Shown here piece after piece: positions 1-6,931 of a DNA stretch of 8,546 bases (its first letter is position 1; each line of letters begins with the position of its first letter). A program made the translations under genes and the position numbers. Under the pieces are notes generated by a model, which saw only the letters and a list, made by a program, of their open reading frames with translations, had not been told where the DNA came from and did not search any database. The stretch spans positions 1 through 8,546 of the forward strand of contig CALCUQ010000215.1 of assembly GCA_937906795.1 (NCBI GenBank). The letters are read 5' to 3'. The DNA is from an uncultured Bacteroidales bacterium. GTDB lineage: Bacteria; Bacteroidota; Bacteroidia; Bacteroidales; UBA932.

Positions 1-1
1 T

Positions 2-1366
2 GGACAGTGGGCTGGATGTTGGACTGCAGGAGTTGTAGCCAAGGCTAATGACATAATTGCGAAAAATGTAAGCAACAAAGGCAAGATATATGGTGCAACT
101 GCTACAACAGTATGGACTGCAGGAGTGATTGGAGAGACTTCAGTGAGATTGATGGAAAATGTAAATAACTATGCTGTCATAACAGGAGGAAATGGGGCAA
201 GTAATGTTTATACAGGCGGTTTGGCTGCATATGTGAGCTACAGTTATACTTATGAGTCTTATGTGAGGAATTGCCATAACTCGGCTGAAATTTTTGGTGG
301 GGATGCTCCTATAGACCCTGATTCAAGAACTGAAAGCTACAAGAGTATAGGTGGCCTTTTTGGAGAAGCAATAGACATAAAAGAGATAAGCAATTGCAGT
401 AATAGTGGAAAGGTGAATTCTAAAGTTCTGCACTTAAAGTCATATTATTATCCAACAAATTATGTAGGAGGTCTGATTGGCTATAATTCGTCGGGAATAT
501 ATGATTGTAATAATAGTGGAGATGTATATGTGGAGCGAAATGGCGCAGTAGGCGGTATTGCAGGTAGTTCGGGGGCGAAAGCATTTAAAGTTACCAGGAC
601 TGTAAATACAGGTAATATTACATTGACAGATTGCATCACTTTCTCGGAAATTGGCGGAATTGCAGGACATACAGGTGGAGAAGAGATTTCAGAATGCGTT
701 AATAAAGGTGAATTGAAAGCAAGCGAATCAGCTACAGGTGAGAGCGCAAGCTTCATTTCTCTTGGAGGTATAGCAGGCAAAAGTTTGGGAGGTAAGTTTG
801 ATAGTGCAACTAACACTTTGCCTCCTAGTATATTGAATTGTACAAATGAAGGCAAAATAGAACTGTTGACTCCTATCCAATATACGGTATACTGCGGTGG
901 TATACTTGGATGGCAGCAAAACTCAAACGGTAATATCAAAGGTTGTAAGAATACTGCAGATATTATCAGTAATAATTCAAAACAGGGACATGTATTCACA
1001 GCTGGAATCGTGGCAGTTACCTATAATACATTGGTTGACAACTGTGTCAATAGCGGATCTGTTACCGGAGGTGTTGCGTTGACTTCTGATCCTTATCGTG
1101 AGACATCGGCAGTAGGAGGTCTGGTGGCAATGTTAAGTCAAGGTACAGTGTTCAACTCTAGCGAGAATGCGGGTATAATAAAATACAATGATTCTGGTTT
1201 TACTAAAAATCTGGGAAGTGCTGTAGGTTATCTTGAATACGATCAGCAAGCTGGATTTATATCAACATTGTGTACATGCACTAAGGATACCAGCGGTCAA
1301 GGTTTGCCAATGATAGGTGGAGGCCATACTGAGATGACCCAATACACCTCTTGTCCGGCTCACTGA
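2..1366 (+). CDS. GLUG-repeat surface protein, 3' part (partial at left edge)
   Basis: The frame is open from base 2 to the TGA at 1364-1366, giving about 454 residues with no start inside the window. A GTG at 125 is an internal Val codon inside a repeat, not a start. The protein is a tandem series of about 12 degenerate units. Each has a G-G-[IL]-[AIV]-G core (for example IGGLFG, VGGLIGY, VGGIAG, IGGIAG, LGGIAG, CGGILG) followed about 15-25 residues later by a C-x-N-[ST]-G-like turn (CSNSGKV, CNNSGDV, CVNKGEL, CTNEGKI, CVNSGSV). This matches the GLUG motif seen in secreted and surface proteins of Bacteroidales and Firmicutes, which probably form a repetitive beta structure. The last about 50 residues lose the pattern, contain several Cys (CTCT, TSCPAH), and show no obvious sorting or C-terminal anchor domain. 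Adhesion or host-surface binding is only inferred. The N-terminus, with any signal peptide or lipobox, lies outside the window. Confidence 0.85.
   Translation, partial: GQWAGCWTAGVVAKANDIIAKNVSNKGKIYGATATTVWTAGVIGETSVRLMENVNNYAVITGGNGASNVYTGGLAAYVSYSYTYESYVRNCHNSAEIFGGDAPIDPDSRTESYKSIGGLFGEAIDIKEISNCSNSGKVNSKVLHLKSYYYPTNYVGGLIGYNSSGIYDCNNSGDVYVERNGAVGGIAGSSGAKAFKVTRTVNTGNITLTDCITFSEIGGIAGHTGGEEISECVNKGELKASESATGESASFISLGGIAGKSLGGKFDSATNTLPPSILNCTNEGKIELLTPIQYTVYCGGILGWQQNSNGNIKGCKNTADIISNNSKQGHVFTAGIVAVTYNTLVDNCVNSGSVTGGVALTSDPYRETSAVGGLVAMLSQGTVFNSSENAGIIKYNDSGFTKNLGSAVGYLEYDQQAGFISTLCTCTKDTSGQGLPMIGGGHTEMTQYTSCPAH
20..126 (+). repeat. Nearly exact 93-base GLUG unit boundary repeat
   Basis: The 14-base word TGGACTGCAGGAGT occurs at 20-33 and again at 113-126. 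The copies are exactly 93 bases (31 codons) apart, so both encode W-T-A-G-V. This marks two adjacent GLUG units that are more alike at DNA level than the later, diverged units. It suggests recent unit duplication or recombination within the gene. Confidence 0.6.
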
Positions 1367-1383
1367 TTATAAGTAATTGATTG

Positions 1384-1426
1384 ATATAAGCCCCAAACGT
1401 CAGATAAAGACTTTTGGGGCTTATGT
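1384..1426. terminator. Bidirectional hairpin between convergent genes
   Basis: Perfect 12-base arms ATAAGCCCCAAA (1386-1397) and TTTGGGGCTTAT (1413-1424) are extended inward, after one mismatch, by GTC/GAC (1399-1401 with 1409-1411), leaving a 7-base loop. One wobble and one A-T pair extend it outward. It lies 17 bases after the stop of the GLUG gene and 3 bases past the stop of the convergent protease gene, the expected place for a shared terminator. Neither side has a long T tract, so the termination role rests on stem strength and position. Confidence 0.8.
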
Positions 1427-1429
1427 TAG

Positions 1430-2572
1430 TTATTGCTTTGTTAGCAGCTCTTCCATTAATGCAAGGTCCATTTTTACTTCTCCTTGCATAAGGTATTCAT
1501 TCTGCATAGAAGAAACGGAATCCATTATAGCTTTAGCCCCAGCAGCATCTTCTTCCATTATAAGTTTCACTGCAAACATTACCCTTTCCTTTGAACTCAT
1601 CACTTTATGATGTTGGGTAATGTAATTTTGTATCTCTTTGGTATATAACTCACGGGCTCTTTGGATGCGACCTGTTGCTAATGATGTATAAATTAGTTCA
1701 CAGACAATTTCATTTACAAATAGTGGAGCAATATTCTCTTTGTGCGAGTATGCCTGTTGTAGCATCTGATGAGATTTTTCCATATCACCGCAGTCCATAA
1801 TGTAAGAAGCCTCCATAAGTTTGATTGAAAGCTTAAGAGGATCACCCCAATTAAAATCATCCCCTTGTGGCGTTGTGAACCATTCAGATGGCATGTCTTT
1901 GGGTCTGATTCCTTCTTGTACAAGGGCATTAACTCTAAGTTGTGTACACATAGCTTTTTTGCTCTCCAGATTGTGGCTAAGCATTCTTAGGTTGTATCCG
2001 TCATTTGGCATTCCGCCAACCTTAAAAGGAATACCATTGAGTAAGGCAAAGAAGATACCTGTAAGAGCAAATATGAAAATGAATGTCTTTGCAAGAGCCC
2101 CTTCTATAAAGAAGAATCCGCATAATATTCCTCCCGACAACAATAGATTTGCAAGGAATCCTCCTGCATTATACCATAAAGTATTTATCTGTTCAACAGG
2201 TTTTTGTGGAGGGACAAGAAGACATTGCCCACCTGTTCCGGCAATCTTGAATCTTTTTATACGCAGTTTCCCGCTCTCTTTAAGAAGAGTATAATTGAAG
2301 ATTCTGAATGAAACAAATCTATACCCGGTAAGAAGACCTGCTATCAGATGTCCCCCCTCATGTATAAGCACATGCAACACAATAGAAAGTAGGAAACTCA
2401 AAATGGAAAACAATATTACGCCACCCATTTCCAACAGTTCCACATTCTTGAATTTACCCAGGAATTCTCCAAAGGTAAGATCTGTTGTAAGTACTATAAA
2501 TAGAGTTGAAACGCCAAATCCCAATGCTGCTCCAATCATGAGCGAGCCAATAATTTTTAAAACCTGCTTCAT
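1430..2572 (-). CDS. M50-like (site-2-protease type) membrane zinc metalloprotease
   Basis: 380 residues. Hydrophobic helices lie at about 5-28, 50-83, 135-157 and 162-180. The second long stretch carries the zinc-protease motif HEGGH (71-75: ligands H71 and H75, catalytic E72). A second conserved site follows at 179-191, LNGIP...MPNDGYN. This resembles the N-x-x-P...N-D-G motif of M50 proteases, where the Asp (D191 here) is the third zinc ligand. After about residue 200 the protein is soluble and mainly helical to the end, reminiscent of TPR-like helical pairs (for example about 251-280 and 290-320), possibly a substrate- or partner-binding tail. No PDZ domain is seen, unlike RseP-type members. 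Known family members cut membrane proteins or release peptides within the bilayer; the substrate here is unknown. It lies 39 bases downstream of the secreted-protein gene on the same strand and probably shares its transcript. The ATG at 2570-2572 is chosen because it gives a complete first helix. Confidence 0.8.
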   Translation of the reverse strand: MKQVLKIIGSLMIGAALGFGVSTLFIVLTTDLTFGEFLGKFKNVELLEMGGVILFSILSFLLSIVLHVLIHEGGHLIAGLLTGYRFVSFRIFNYTLLKESGKLRIKRFKIAGTGGQCLLVPPQKPVEQINTLWYNAGGFLANLLLSGGILCGFFFIEGALAKTFIFIFALTGIFFALLNGIPFKVGGMPNDGYNLRMLSHNLESKKAMCTQLRVNALVQEGIRPKDMPSEWFTTPQGDDFNWGDPLKLSIKLMEASYIMDCGDMEKSHQMLQQAYSHKENIAPLFVNEIVCELIYTSLATGRIQRARELYTKEIQNYITQHHKVMSSKERVMFAVKLIMEEDAAGAKAIMDSVSSMQNEYLMQGEVKMDLALMEELLTKQ

Positions 2573-2579
2573 AATGGCG

Positions 2580-2587
2580 CAAATTTA
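2580..2587 (-). promoter_or_regulatory. Possible internal -7 box before protease gene
   Basis: Read on the minus strand this is TAAATTTG, matching the Bacteroidota -7 consensus TAnnTTTG, and it ends 7 bases before the protease ATG. No TTG/TTTG -33 box is seen at 19-21 bases upstream. A transcript from it would have almost no leader. It may be a weak internal promoter or a chance match. Confidence 0.25.
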
Positions 2588-2611
2588 CAGTAAATTTATC
2601 AAGCCGGGAAT

Positions 2612-3694
2612 TTATTTTGAAGAGTCTCCCCCAATACAAGTTTTAGGGTCATACTTTACATCAAGTGTTCCACCTGTGTATCCCATACCAAGTACTTGTT
2701 GTATGTACAGCTCCATTTTAGCTTGTGAATAAGTGCTGAAATTTTCTTGTTTTGAATATGTAATGGTATACTTGATTGAGCCTGGGGTATCTTCTTCTGT
2801 AAAGTCATAGATTGCCCATTTCTTCACCTCCCATGGAATAATATTGCCTAAACCGTGGAAATAATTCTCTCCCTTGGAGATAAACTCCTTGCCCTCTACA
2901 ATCATAGTTGAAAGGAATGCAGATGAGTGGGGCGGGATGACAAGAATCTGCTCACTGGTATAAGTTGTGGTTGTTGCTTTGGTTTTTCCACCTCCAATGC
3001 TCACACCGGCACCCAGGTGGACATTTACACCAGTACTTCCAGCGTTGGTTACAGACATTTGCTTTGATCCATCATGGTAAATATGGGAAGAACCATCAAG
3101 ATTTACGCGAAAACATTTGGCCTTGTCAACATAGATGGTCTGGTCAGTTTTGTTTGTTATTTTTATATCTCTATGCCCCACAACCCAATTGAAGGTTATT
3201 CGAGTTTCATTCCATTCAAATGCTACTTCTATATCCTCATTGGAAAGAACAGAATTTTTTGTAAAAGCAAATTTGTAGAAGAATATCTCTATTGGCTTTG
3301 TAGATGGAGCTCTTTCTTTTAGAGGTGTCATTTTTGAATTGTTGTATACATCCTTCAGTGCCTGGTTATTACTGGCAGTTGCAACTTCAATCAGACGAGG
3401 TTCTGCTGGAGAACCCTTTGGCTCAGATGTTACATTAACATCTTCTTTTATATTGTCGTATCTCTCCACTTCACCATTCTGGTAGTTGATTGATAAAATT
3501 TCAGAGAGCTTAAGTGTGTATAGCGGTCCGTCGGGATTAGAAGCTTTCTTATATTTAATTTCAGAGCTTGAAACTTCCATAACCTTGGATTGTATAATAG
3601 TACCATCTCTGCGCACGATCATATCTTGTGCAAAAAGTGGGGTTATCACAAGTATAGATAATAGTGTAAGAATTATTTGTCGGATGTTGTACAT
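2612..3694 (-). CDS. Secreted protein of unknown function, Bacteroidota type
   Basis: 360 residues. The N-terminus is a classical signal peptide: a hydrophobic core at about 7-20, then LFAQD with likely signal peptidase I cleavage after A22. There is no lipobox Cys. Residues 24-80 form a small domain with the pattern D-x-[IV]-x-x-R-x-G-T-I-I ... V-x-E-[IV]-S-x-x-E-I-K-Y-K ... NPDGPLY ... I-x-Y-x-N-G-E. I recognise this pattern from many exported Bacteroidales proteins without an assigned role. A linker at 82-130 follows. The rest (about 135-348) is predicted beta-rich, with a NITNKT-like segment, a Gly-rich LGAGVSIGGGK stretch (227-237), and a VIPPHSSAFLS segment (252-262) like those of immunoglobulin-fold domains. 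Cys occur only at 194 and 353. The location is periplasm or outer surface. It has its own good promoter and precedes the membrane protease gene. No function can be named. Confidence 0.8.
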   Translation of the reverse strand: MYNIRQIILTLLSILVITPLFAQDMIVRRDGTIIQSKVMEVSSSEIKYKKASNPDGPLYTLKLSEILSINYQNGEVERYDNIKEDVNVTSEPKGSPAEPRLIEVATASNNQALKDVYNNSKMTPLKERAPSTKPIEIFFYKFAFTKNSVLSNEDIEVAFEWNETRITFNWVVGHRDIKITNKTDQTIYVDKAKCFRVNLDGSSHIYHDGSKQMSVTNAGSTGVNVHLGAGVSIGGGKTKATTTTYTSEQILVIPPHSSAFLSTMIVEGKEFISKGENYFHGLGNIIPWEVKKWAIYDFTEEDTPGSIKYTITYSKQENFSTYSQAKMELYIQQVLGMGYTGGTLDVKYDPKTCIGGDSSK

Positions 3695-3720
3695 GTCTGT
3701 GGTATTTTATGTGTAACACA

Positions 3721-3752
3721 CAAAAGTAGCTATTATTTAATAGATTAGCAAA
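3721..3752 (-). promoter_or_regulatory. Bacteroidota promoter for the secreted-protein/protease pair
   Basis: Read on the minus strand: TTTG (-33 box, bases 3752-3749), a 20-base spacer, then TACTTTTG (-7 box, 3728-3721), a full match to TAnnTTTG. The -7 box ends 26 bases before the ATG at 3694, leaving a short leader of roughly 20 bases. This is the clearest promoter in the window. Confidence 0.75.
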
Positions 3753-3838
3753 GGAACTATTATCTTCTGGGTAATTGATTTTTTCTTTGCTGAAAAAATA
3801 TACTAAATTGCACTGCTATCCATTAACAAAAACAACAG

Positions 3839-5167
3839 ATGAAAGCAAGAATAACAAACAGGGAGATTTGGAGTATTGCGTTGCCTATTATGTTGGGAAA
3901 TATGGCTCAGACCATTATCTCCTTCACCGATACAGCATTTCTGGGGCATCTTGGAGTGGTAGCATTAGGTGCATCTATGCTTGCCGGCCTTTTTTATTAT
4001 GTTTTCACTACAATTGCAGCAGGATTTGCAATTGGAATTCAAATTATTGTAGCAAGACGTTTTGGAGAGAGAAACTATGGCAGAATAGGAGTAATCTTCG
4101 AGCATGGAGCCTTTTTTGTTCTGATATTGGGTTTGATATTGTTTTCAATTTTATATTTCTGTTCTGATCATCTTTTGCTTTGGCTTATTGATTCACCAAA
4201 TATCTACCAGGCATCTTTGGACTATATAAAATTCCGTCAGTTTGGAATTGCATTTGTGTGCCTTAATTTCTTATACAGAGCATTATATGTGGGTATTTCC
4301 AATACAAAAGTAATTACATATTCTACAGTAATTATGGCTGTAGTAAATATTGTGCTTGATTATTGTCTGATATTTGGAAATTGCGGTTTCCCTCAAATGG
4401 GAATAGCAGGTGCGGCACTGGCATCTTTCTGTGCAGAGGTTTCGGCTTTTGTCTTCTTTACTGTATATAGCTATATAACATTAAGGAAGAGGGAGTTTGG
4501 AATGTTTAAGATTCATAAAATAGAGTCTGAGCTTATGGAGAGGATTTTAAAAGTATCAACCCCCACAATGGTGCAGAAACTTTTCTCTTTCAGCGTATGG
4601 TTTGTCTTTTTTGTCCTTATAGAGAAAATGGGAGAAACAGCTACAGGAATCTCCTCCATAACAAGGAGTGTATATATGATTCTCATTACCCCATGTTTTG
4701 CATTCTCAACAACAACAAACACATTAGTTAGTAGAATTATCGGTGAAGGAAACTCTTCCCTTATCTTCCCCACAGTTGGAAAGGTTTTGAAAAATTGTAT
4801 GCTCTGTACAATTCCTATTGTGGTGATTGTTGCCATATTCCCTGTTCAAATTGCAAGTATCTATACAGATGATCTGGAGTTTGCCAAGTTGGTTGTCCCT
4901 GCAATTTTAGTTATATGCAGCGGAACAATTTTCCAGGGTATTGGCAATGCCTATTTTGAGGCGGTATCCGGTACCGGAAATACTGCTGCAGCATTGTATC
5001 TTGAGAGTGTGATTCTGGTTATATACATTCTTTTCATCTTTGCTATGACACACCTTACCACAAAAGTGGAGTTGGTGTGGACTGCAGAGCTTCTGTATGG
5101 AGCGCTTCTTGGAATCTTGTGTTACATATATATGAAATTTGCCAAGTGGGATAAAAATAGAATTTAA
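3839..5167 (+). CDS. MATE family multidrug/toxin efflux transporter
   Basis: 442 residues, the usual MATE length of about 440-460, with about 12 hydrophobic segments from residue 12 to 433 arranged as two similar halves. Family features are visible: the first-helix segment LPIMLGNMAQTIISFTDTAF (15-34), the [IV]-V-L-D-Y-x-L-I-F-G motif at 171-180 followed by G-I-A-G-A-A-L-A (188-195), and the second-half segment with FQGIGNAYFEAVSGTGNT (365-382). MATE proteins export cationic drugs, dyes or metabolites across the inner membrane by Na+ or H+ antiport; the substrate here cannot be told. The ATG follows an A-rich stretch (AACAAAAACAACAG), typical for this phylum. The 144-base gap upstream is shared with the divergent secreted-protein gene. 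A TTTG at 3786-3789 could be a -33 box, but no good -7 box sits at the right spacing. Confidence 0.92.
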   Translation: MKARITNREIWSIALPIMLGNMAQTIISFTDTAFLGHLGVVALGASMLAGLFYYVFTTIAAGFAIGIQIIVARRFGERNYGRIGVIFEHGAFFVLILGLILFSILYFCSDHLLLWLIDSPNIYQASLDYIKFRQFGIAFVCLNFLYRALYVGISNTKVITYSTVIMAVVNIVLDYCLIFGNCGFPQMGIAGAALASFCAEVSAFVFFTVYSYITLRKREFGMFKIHKIESELMERILKVSTPTMVQKLFSFSVWFVFFVLIEKMGETATGISSITRSVYMILITPCFAFSTTTNTLVSRIIGEGNSSLIFPTVGKVLKNCMLCTIPIVVIVAIFPVQIASIYTDDLEFAKLVVPAILVICSGTIFQGIGNAYFEAVSGTGNTAAALYLESVILVIYILFIFAMTHLTTKVELVWTAELLYGALLGILCYIYMKFAKWDKNRI

Positions 5168-5220
5168 TGTCAAAAAGTAATCTTATAGTGTCTATTTTTC
5201 TCTATATTTGTGAGTTTTTA

Positions 5221-5250
5221 TTGCAAAAGGTAATATTCACATTACTTTTG
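5221..5250 (+). promoter_or_regulatory. Promoter of the ligase-AraC pair
   Basis: TTG at 5221-5223 (-33 box), a 19-base spacer, then TACTTTTG at 5243-5250 (-7 box, full TAnnTTTG match), ending 36 bases before the ligase ATG. A second -7-like word, TATATTTG at 5203-5210, lies upstream but lacks a -33 box at the right distance. The main -7 box falls inside an inverted repeat (5224-5250). Confidence 0.65.
5224..5250. repeat. Inverted repeat over the -7 box (possible operator)
   Basis: CAAAAGGTAAT (5224-5234) and ATTACTTTTG (5241-5250) are inverted copies with one extra G in the left arm, separated by ATTCAC. The right arm contains the ligase -7 box. A third, direct copy, CAAAAAGTAAT, lies at 5171-5181. 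Arms of about 10 bases overlapping a promoter are typical of a regulator binding site, but part of the similarity follows from the -7 consensus itself. Confidence 0.35.
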
Positions 5251-5286
5251 TGCCGCTAAAATAACTGATACTAAAACCATAACAAG

Positions 5287-6930
5287 ATGTCACACTTTTT
5301 ACACAGGCTTGAGAATGCCATAAAAAAGAATTGGGAATTCCCGGCTCTTTGCAATTATAGAGGAAGTTCATATACATATGGACAAATGGCAACTCAGATT
5401 GCCAAGTTTGATTATTTGTTTGAAAAAGCGGGAGTAAAGAAAGGAGATAAAATTGCCATTTGTGCAAAAAATACAGCAAATTGGGGTGTCGCTTTCTTTT
5501 CTATTGTAGCATATGAGGCTGTTGCAGTTCCAATTCTTGTGGATTTTCATCCAGAGAGTGTTAATGGTCTTGTAGATCACTCAGAGAGTGTAATTCTTTT
5601 CACCGACAATGATGTATGGCCTAAGCTAAGCATAGAAAAGATGCCTCAGATAAAAGCTGTGATATCATCAACAGATTTTTCTTTATTATATTCAAGAGAA
5701 GAGGAGTTTGCAAATGTTTATGCCAAAATGGAGAGTGCATTTGAGCAAAAGTATCCTAATGGATTCTCTGTTTCTGATGTAGCATATCCAACAGATAATG
5801 ATAAGGATCTGGCAATTATAAATTACACATCTGGTAGTACCGGTGCTCCAAAAGGTGTAATGTTGAGATACGAGTGTATTAATGCCAATGTTGATTTTGC
5901 TCAAGACAGATTACCATGTGACAGAGGAGACCAGATAGTATCTATGTTGCCAATGGCACACATGTATGGAATGATGTTTGAGTTCATTTACCCTGTATGT
6001 GGAGGTGCTACTGTTTATTATCTTGGTAAAATGCCTACCCCTGCTATCCTTCTTGGTGCTATGGCAGAGGTAAAACCATATTTGATTGTTACTGTTCCAC
6101 TGGTAATGGAGAAAATATTCAAAGGAAAGGTGTTGCCAGTGCTTAACAAACCGGTAATGAAAGTACTTACAGCTATTCCGGGTGTCAATCAACTTATCTT
6201 TAAGAAAATCCGTACAACATTGTTGAATGCCTTTGGTGGCAATGTAAGAACATTGGTAATGGGAGGTGCAGCACTTAATCCAGAAGTGGAGAGTTGGTTC
6301 AAGAAATTCAAACTTCCGTTTACAATTGGTTATGGAATGACAGAGGCGTGTCCTCTAATGGCTTATGAGCCTTGGGATACATTTGTACCACGTTCTTGCG
6401 GTAGAGCTGTTGATTCTGTTGAGGTTAGAATTGACTCTTCTGACCCTCAAAAAGTAGTTGGTGAGATTCAGGCAAGAGGTATAAGCCTTATGAGTGGATA
6501 CTTTAAGAACGAGGAAGCAACCAAAGCTGCATTTACAGCGGATGGCTGGATGAATACCGGCGACCTGGGAATTATAGACAAAAAAGGTAATATCTTTATA
6601 AAAGGCAGAAGCAAAAATATGATTCTTACTGCAAACGGACAGAATATTTATCCAGAGGAGATAGAGGCTGCATTCAATAATCAGGATTATGTATTGGAGT
6701 CTGTTGTTGTAAGTAGAGGAGTCAATTTGGTGGGTTTGATTTATTTTGATAAAGATAAACTTAAAAACGACGGGATAGAGGGAGATTTGTTCAAACAAAA
6801 AGTTGAAGAGATAAGAGTTGCTGTTAATCAGGGTATGCCAGTTTACAGTAAAATTTCTGAAATTGAGGTGAGAGAAGAGCCGTTTGAGAAAACTCCAAAA
6901 ATGAGTATCAAGAGATTTTTATATTCATAA
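5287..6930 (+). CDS. Acyl-CoA synthetase-type AMP-forming ligase (ANL superfamily)
   Basis: 547 residues, full length for a fatty acyl-CoA ligase. Core motifs appear in order: the A3 phosphate-binding loop YTSGSTGAPKGV (180-191), A4-like LPMAHMYGMMFEF (221-233), A5 GYGMTEACPL (348-357), A7 TGDLG (424-428), the hinge/A8 region GRSKNMILTANGQNIYPEEIE (440-460), and C-terminal A10 KTPKMSIKR (535-543). Such enzymes activate a carboxylic acid with ATP to the acyl-AMP and pass it to CoA, usually in the cytosol. The overall pattern suggests a FadD-like long-chain acid substrate, but this is inferred. In A10 the expected catalytic lysine (T-x-x-x-K-I-x-R) reads Ser540, so adenylation may be weakened, or K538 or K542 may serve. 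The ATG at 5287 follows a typical A-rich leader. The gene is followed, 1 base after its stop, by an AraC regulator. Confidence 0.88.
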   Translation: MSHFLHRLENAIKKNWEFPALCNYRGSSYTYGQMATQIAKFDYLFEKAGVKKGDKIAICAKNTANWGVAFFSIVAYEAVAVPILVDFHPESVNGLVDHSESVILFTDNDVWPKLSIEKMPQIKAVISSTDFSLLYSREEEFANVYAKMESAFEQKYPNGFSVSDVAYPTDNDKDLAIINYTSGSTGAPKGVMLRYECINANVDFAQDRLPCDRGDQIVSMLPMAHMYGMMFEFIYPVCGGATVYYLGKMPTPAILLGAMAEVKPYLIVTVPLVMEKIFKGKVLPVLNKPVMKVLTAIPGVNQLIFKKIRTTLLNAFGGNVRTLVMGGAALNPEVESWFKKFKLPFTIGYGMTEACPLMAYEPWDTFVPRSCGRAVDSVEVRIDSSDPQKVVGEIQARGISLMSGYFKNEEATKAAFTADGWMNTGDLGIIDKKGNIFIKGRSKNMILTANGQNIYPEEIEAAFNNQDYVLESVVVSRGVNLVGLIYFDKDKLKNDGIEGDLFKQKVEEIRVAVNQGMPVYSKISEIEVREEPFEKTPKMSIKRFLYS

Positions 6931-6931
6931 T

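Noticed and set aside
125..127. GTG at 125 as the start of the GLUG gene
   Set aside because: The frame is open and repeat-coding upstream to base 2. The GTG is the Val of a W-T-A-G-V unit whose twin lies at 20-34.
481..999. 172-codon open frame on the minus strand inside the GLUG gene
   Set aside because: It is antisense to a clear repeat protein, its Pro/Leu-rich composition mirrors the Gly-rich repeats, and no family is recognisable.
1821..2732. Open frames of 157 and 145 codons on the plus strand over the protease and secreted-protein genes
   Set aside because: They are complements of well-supported genes with no recognisable domain. The second also runs across the gap between the two minus-strand genes.
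3775..3811. Promoter for the MATE gene using TTTG at 3786-3789 and TAAATTG at 3804-3810
   Set aside because: The spacer is only 14 bases and the -7 word lacks one T of the consensus. The true promoter was not identified.
5168..5220. Terminator after the MATE gene
   Set aside because: There is a T-rich stretch, but no convincing stem precedes it.
6355..6798. 147-codon open frame on the minus strand inside the ligase gene
   Set aside because: It is antisense to the conserved A5-A8 region of the ligase and its translation resembles no protein family.
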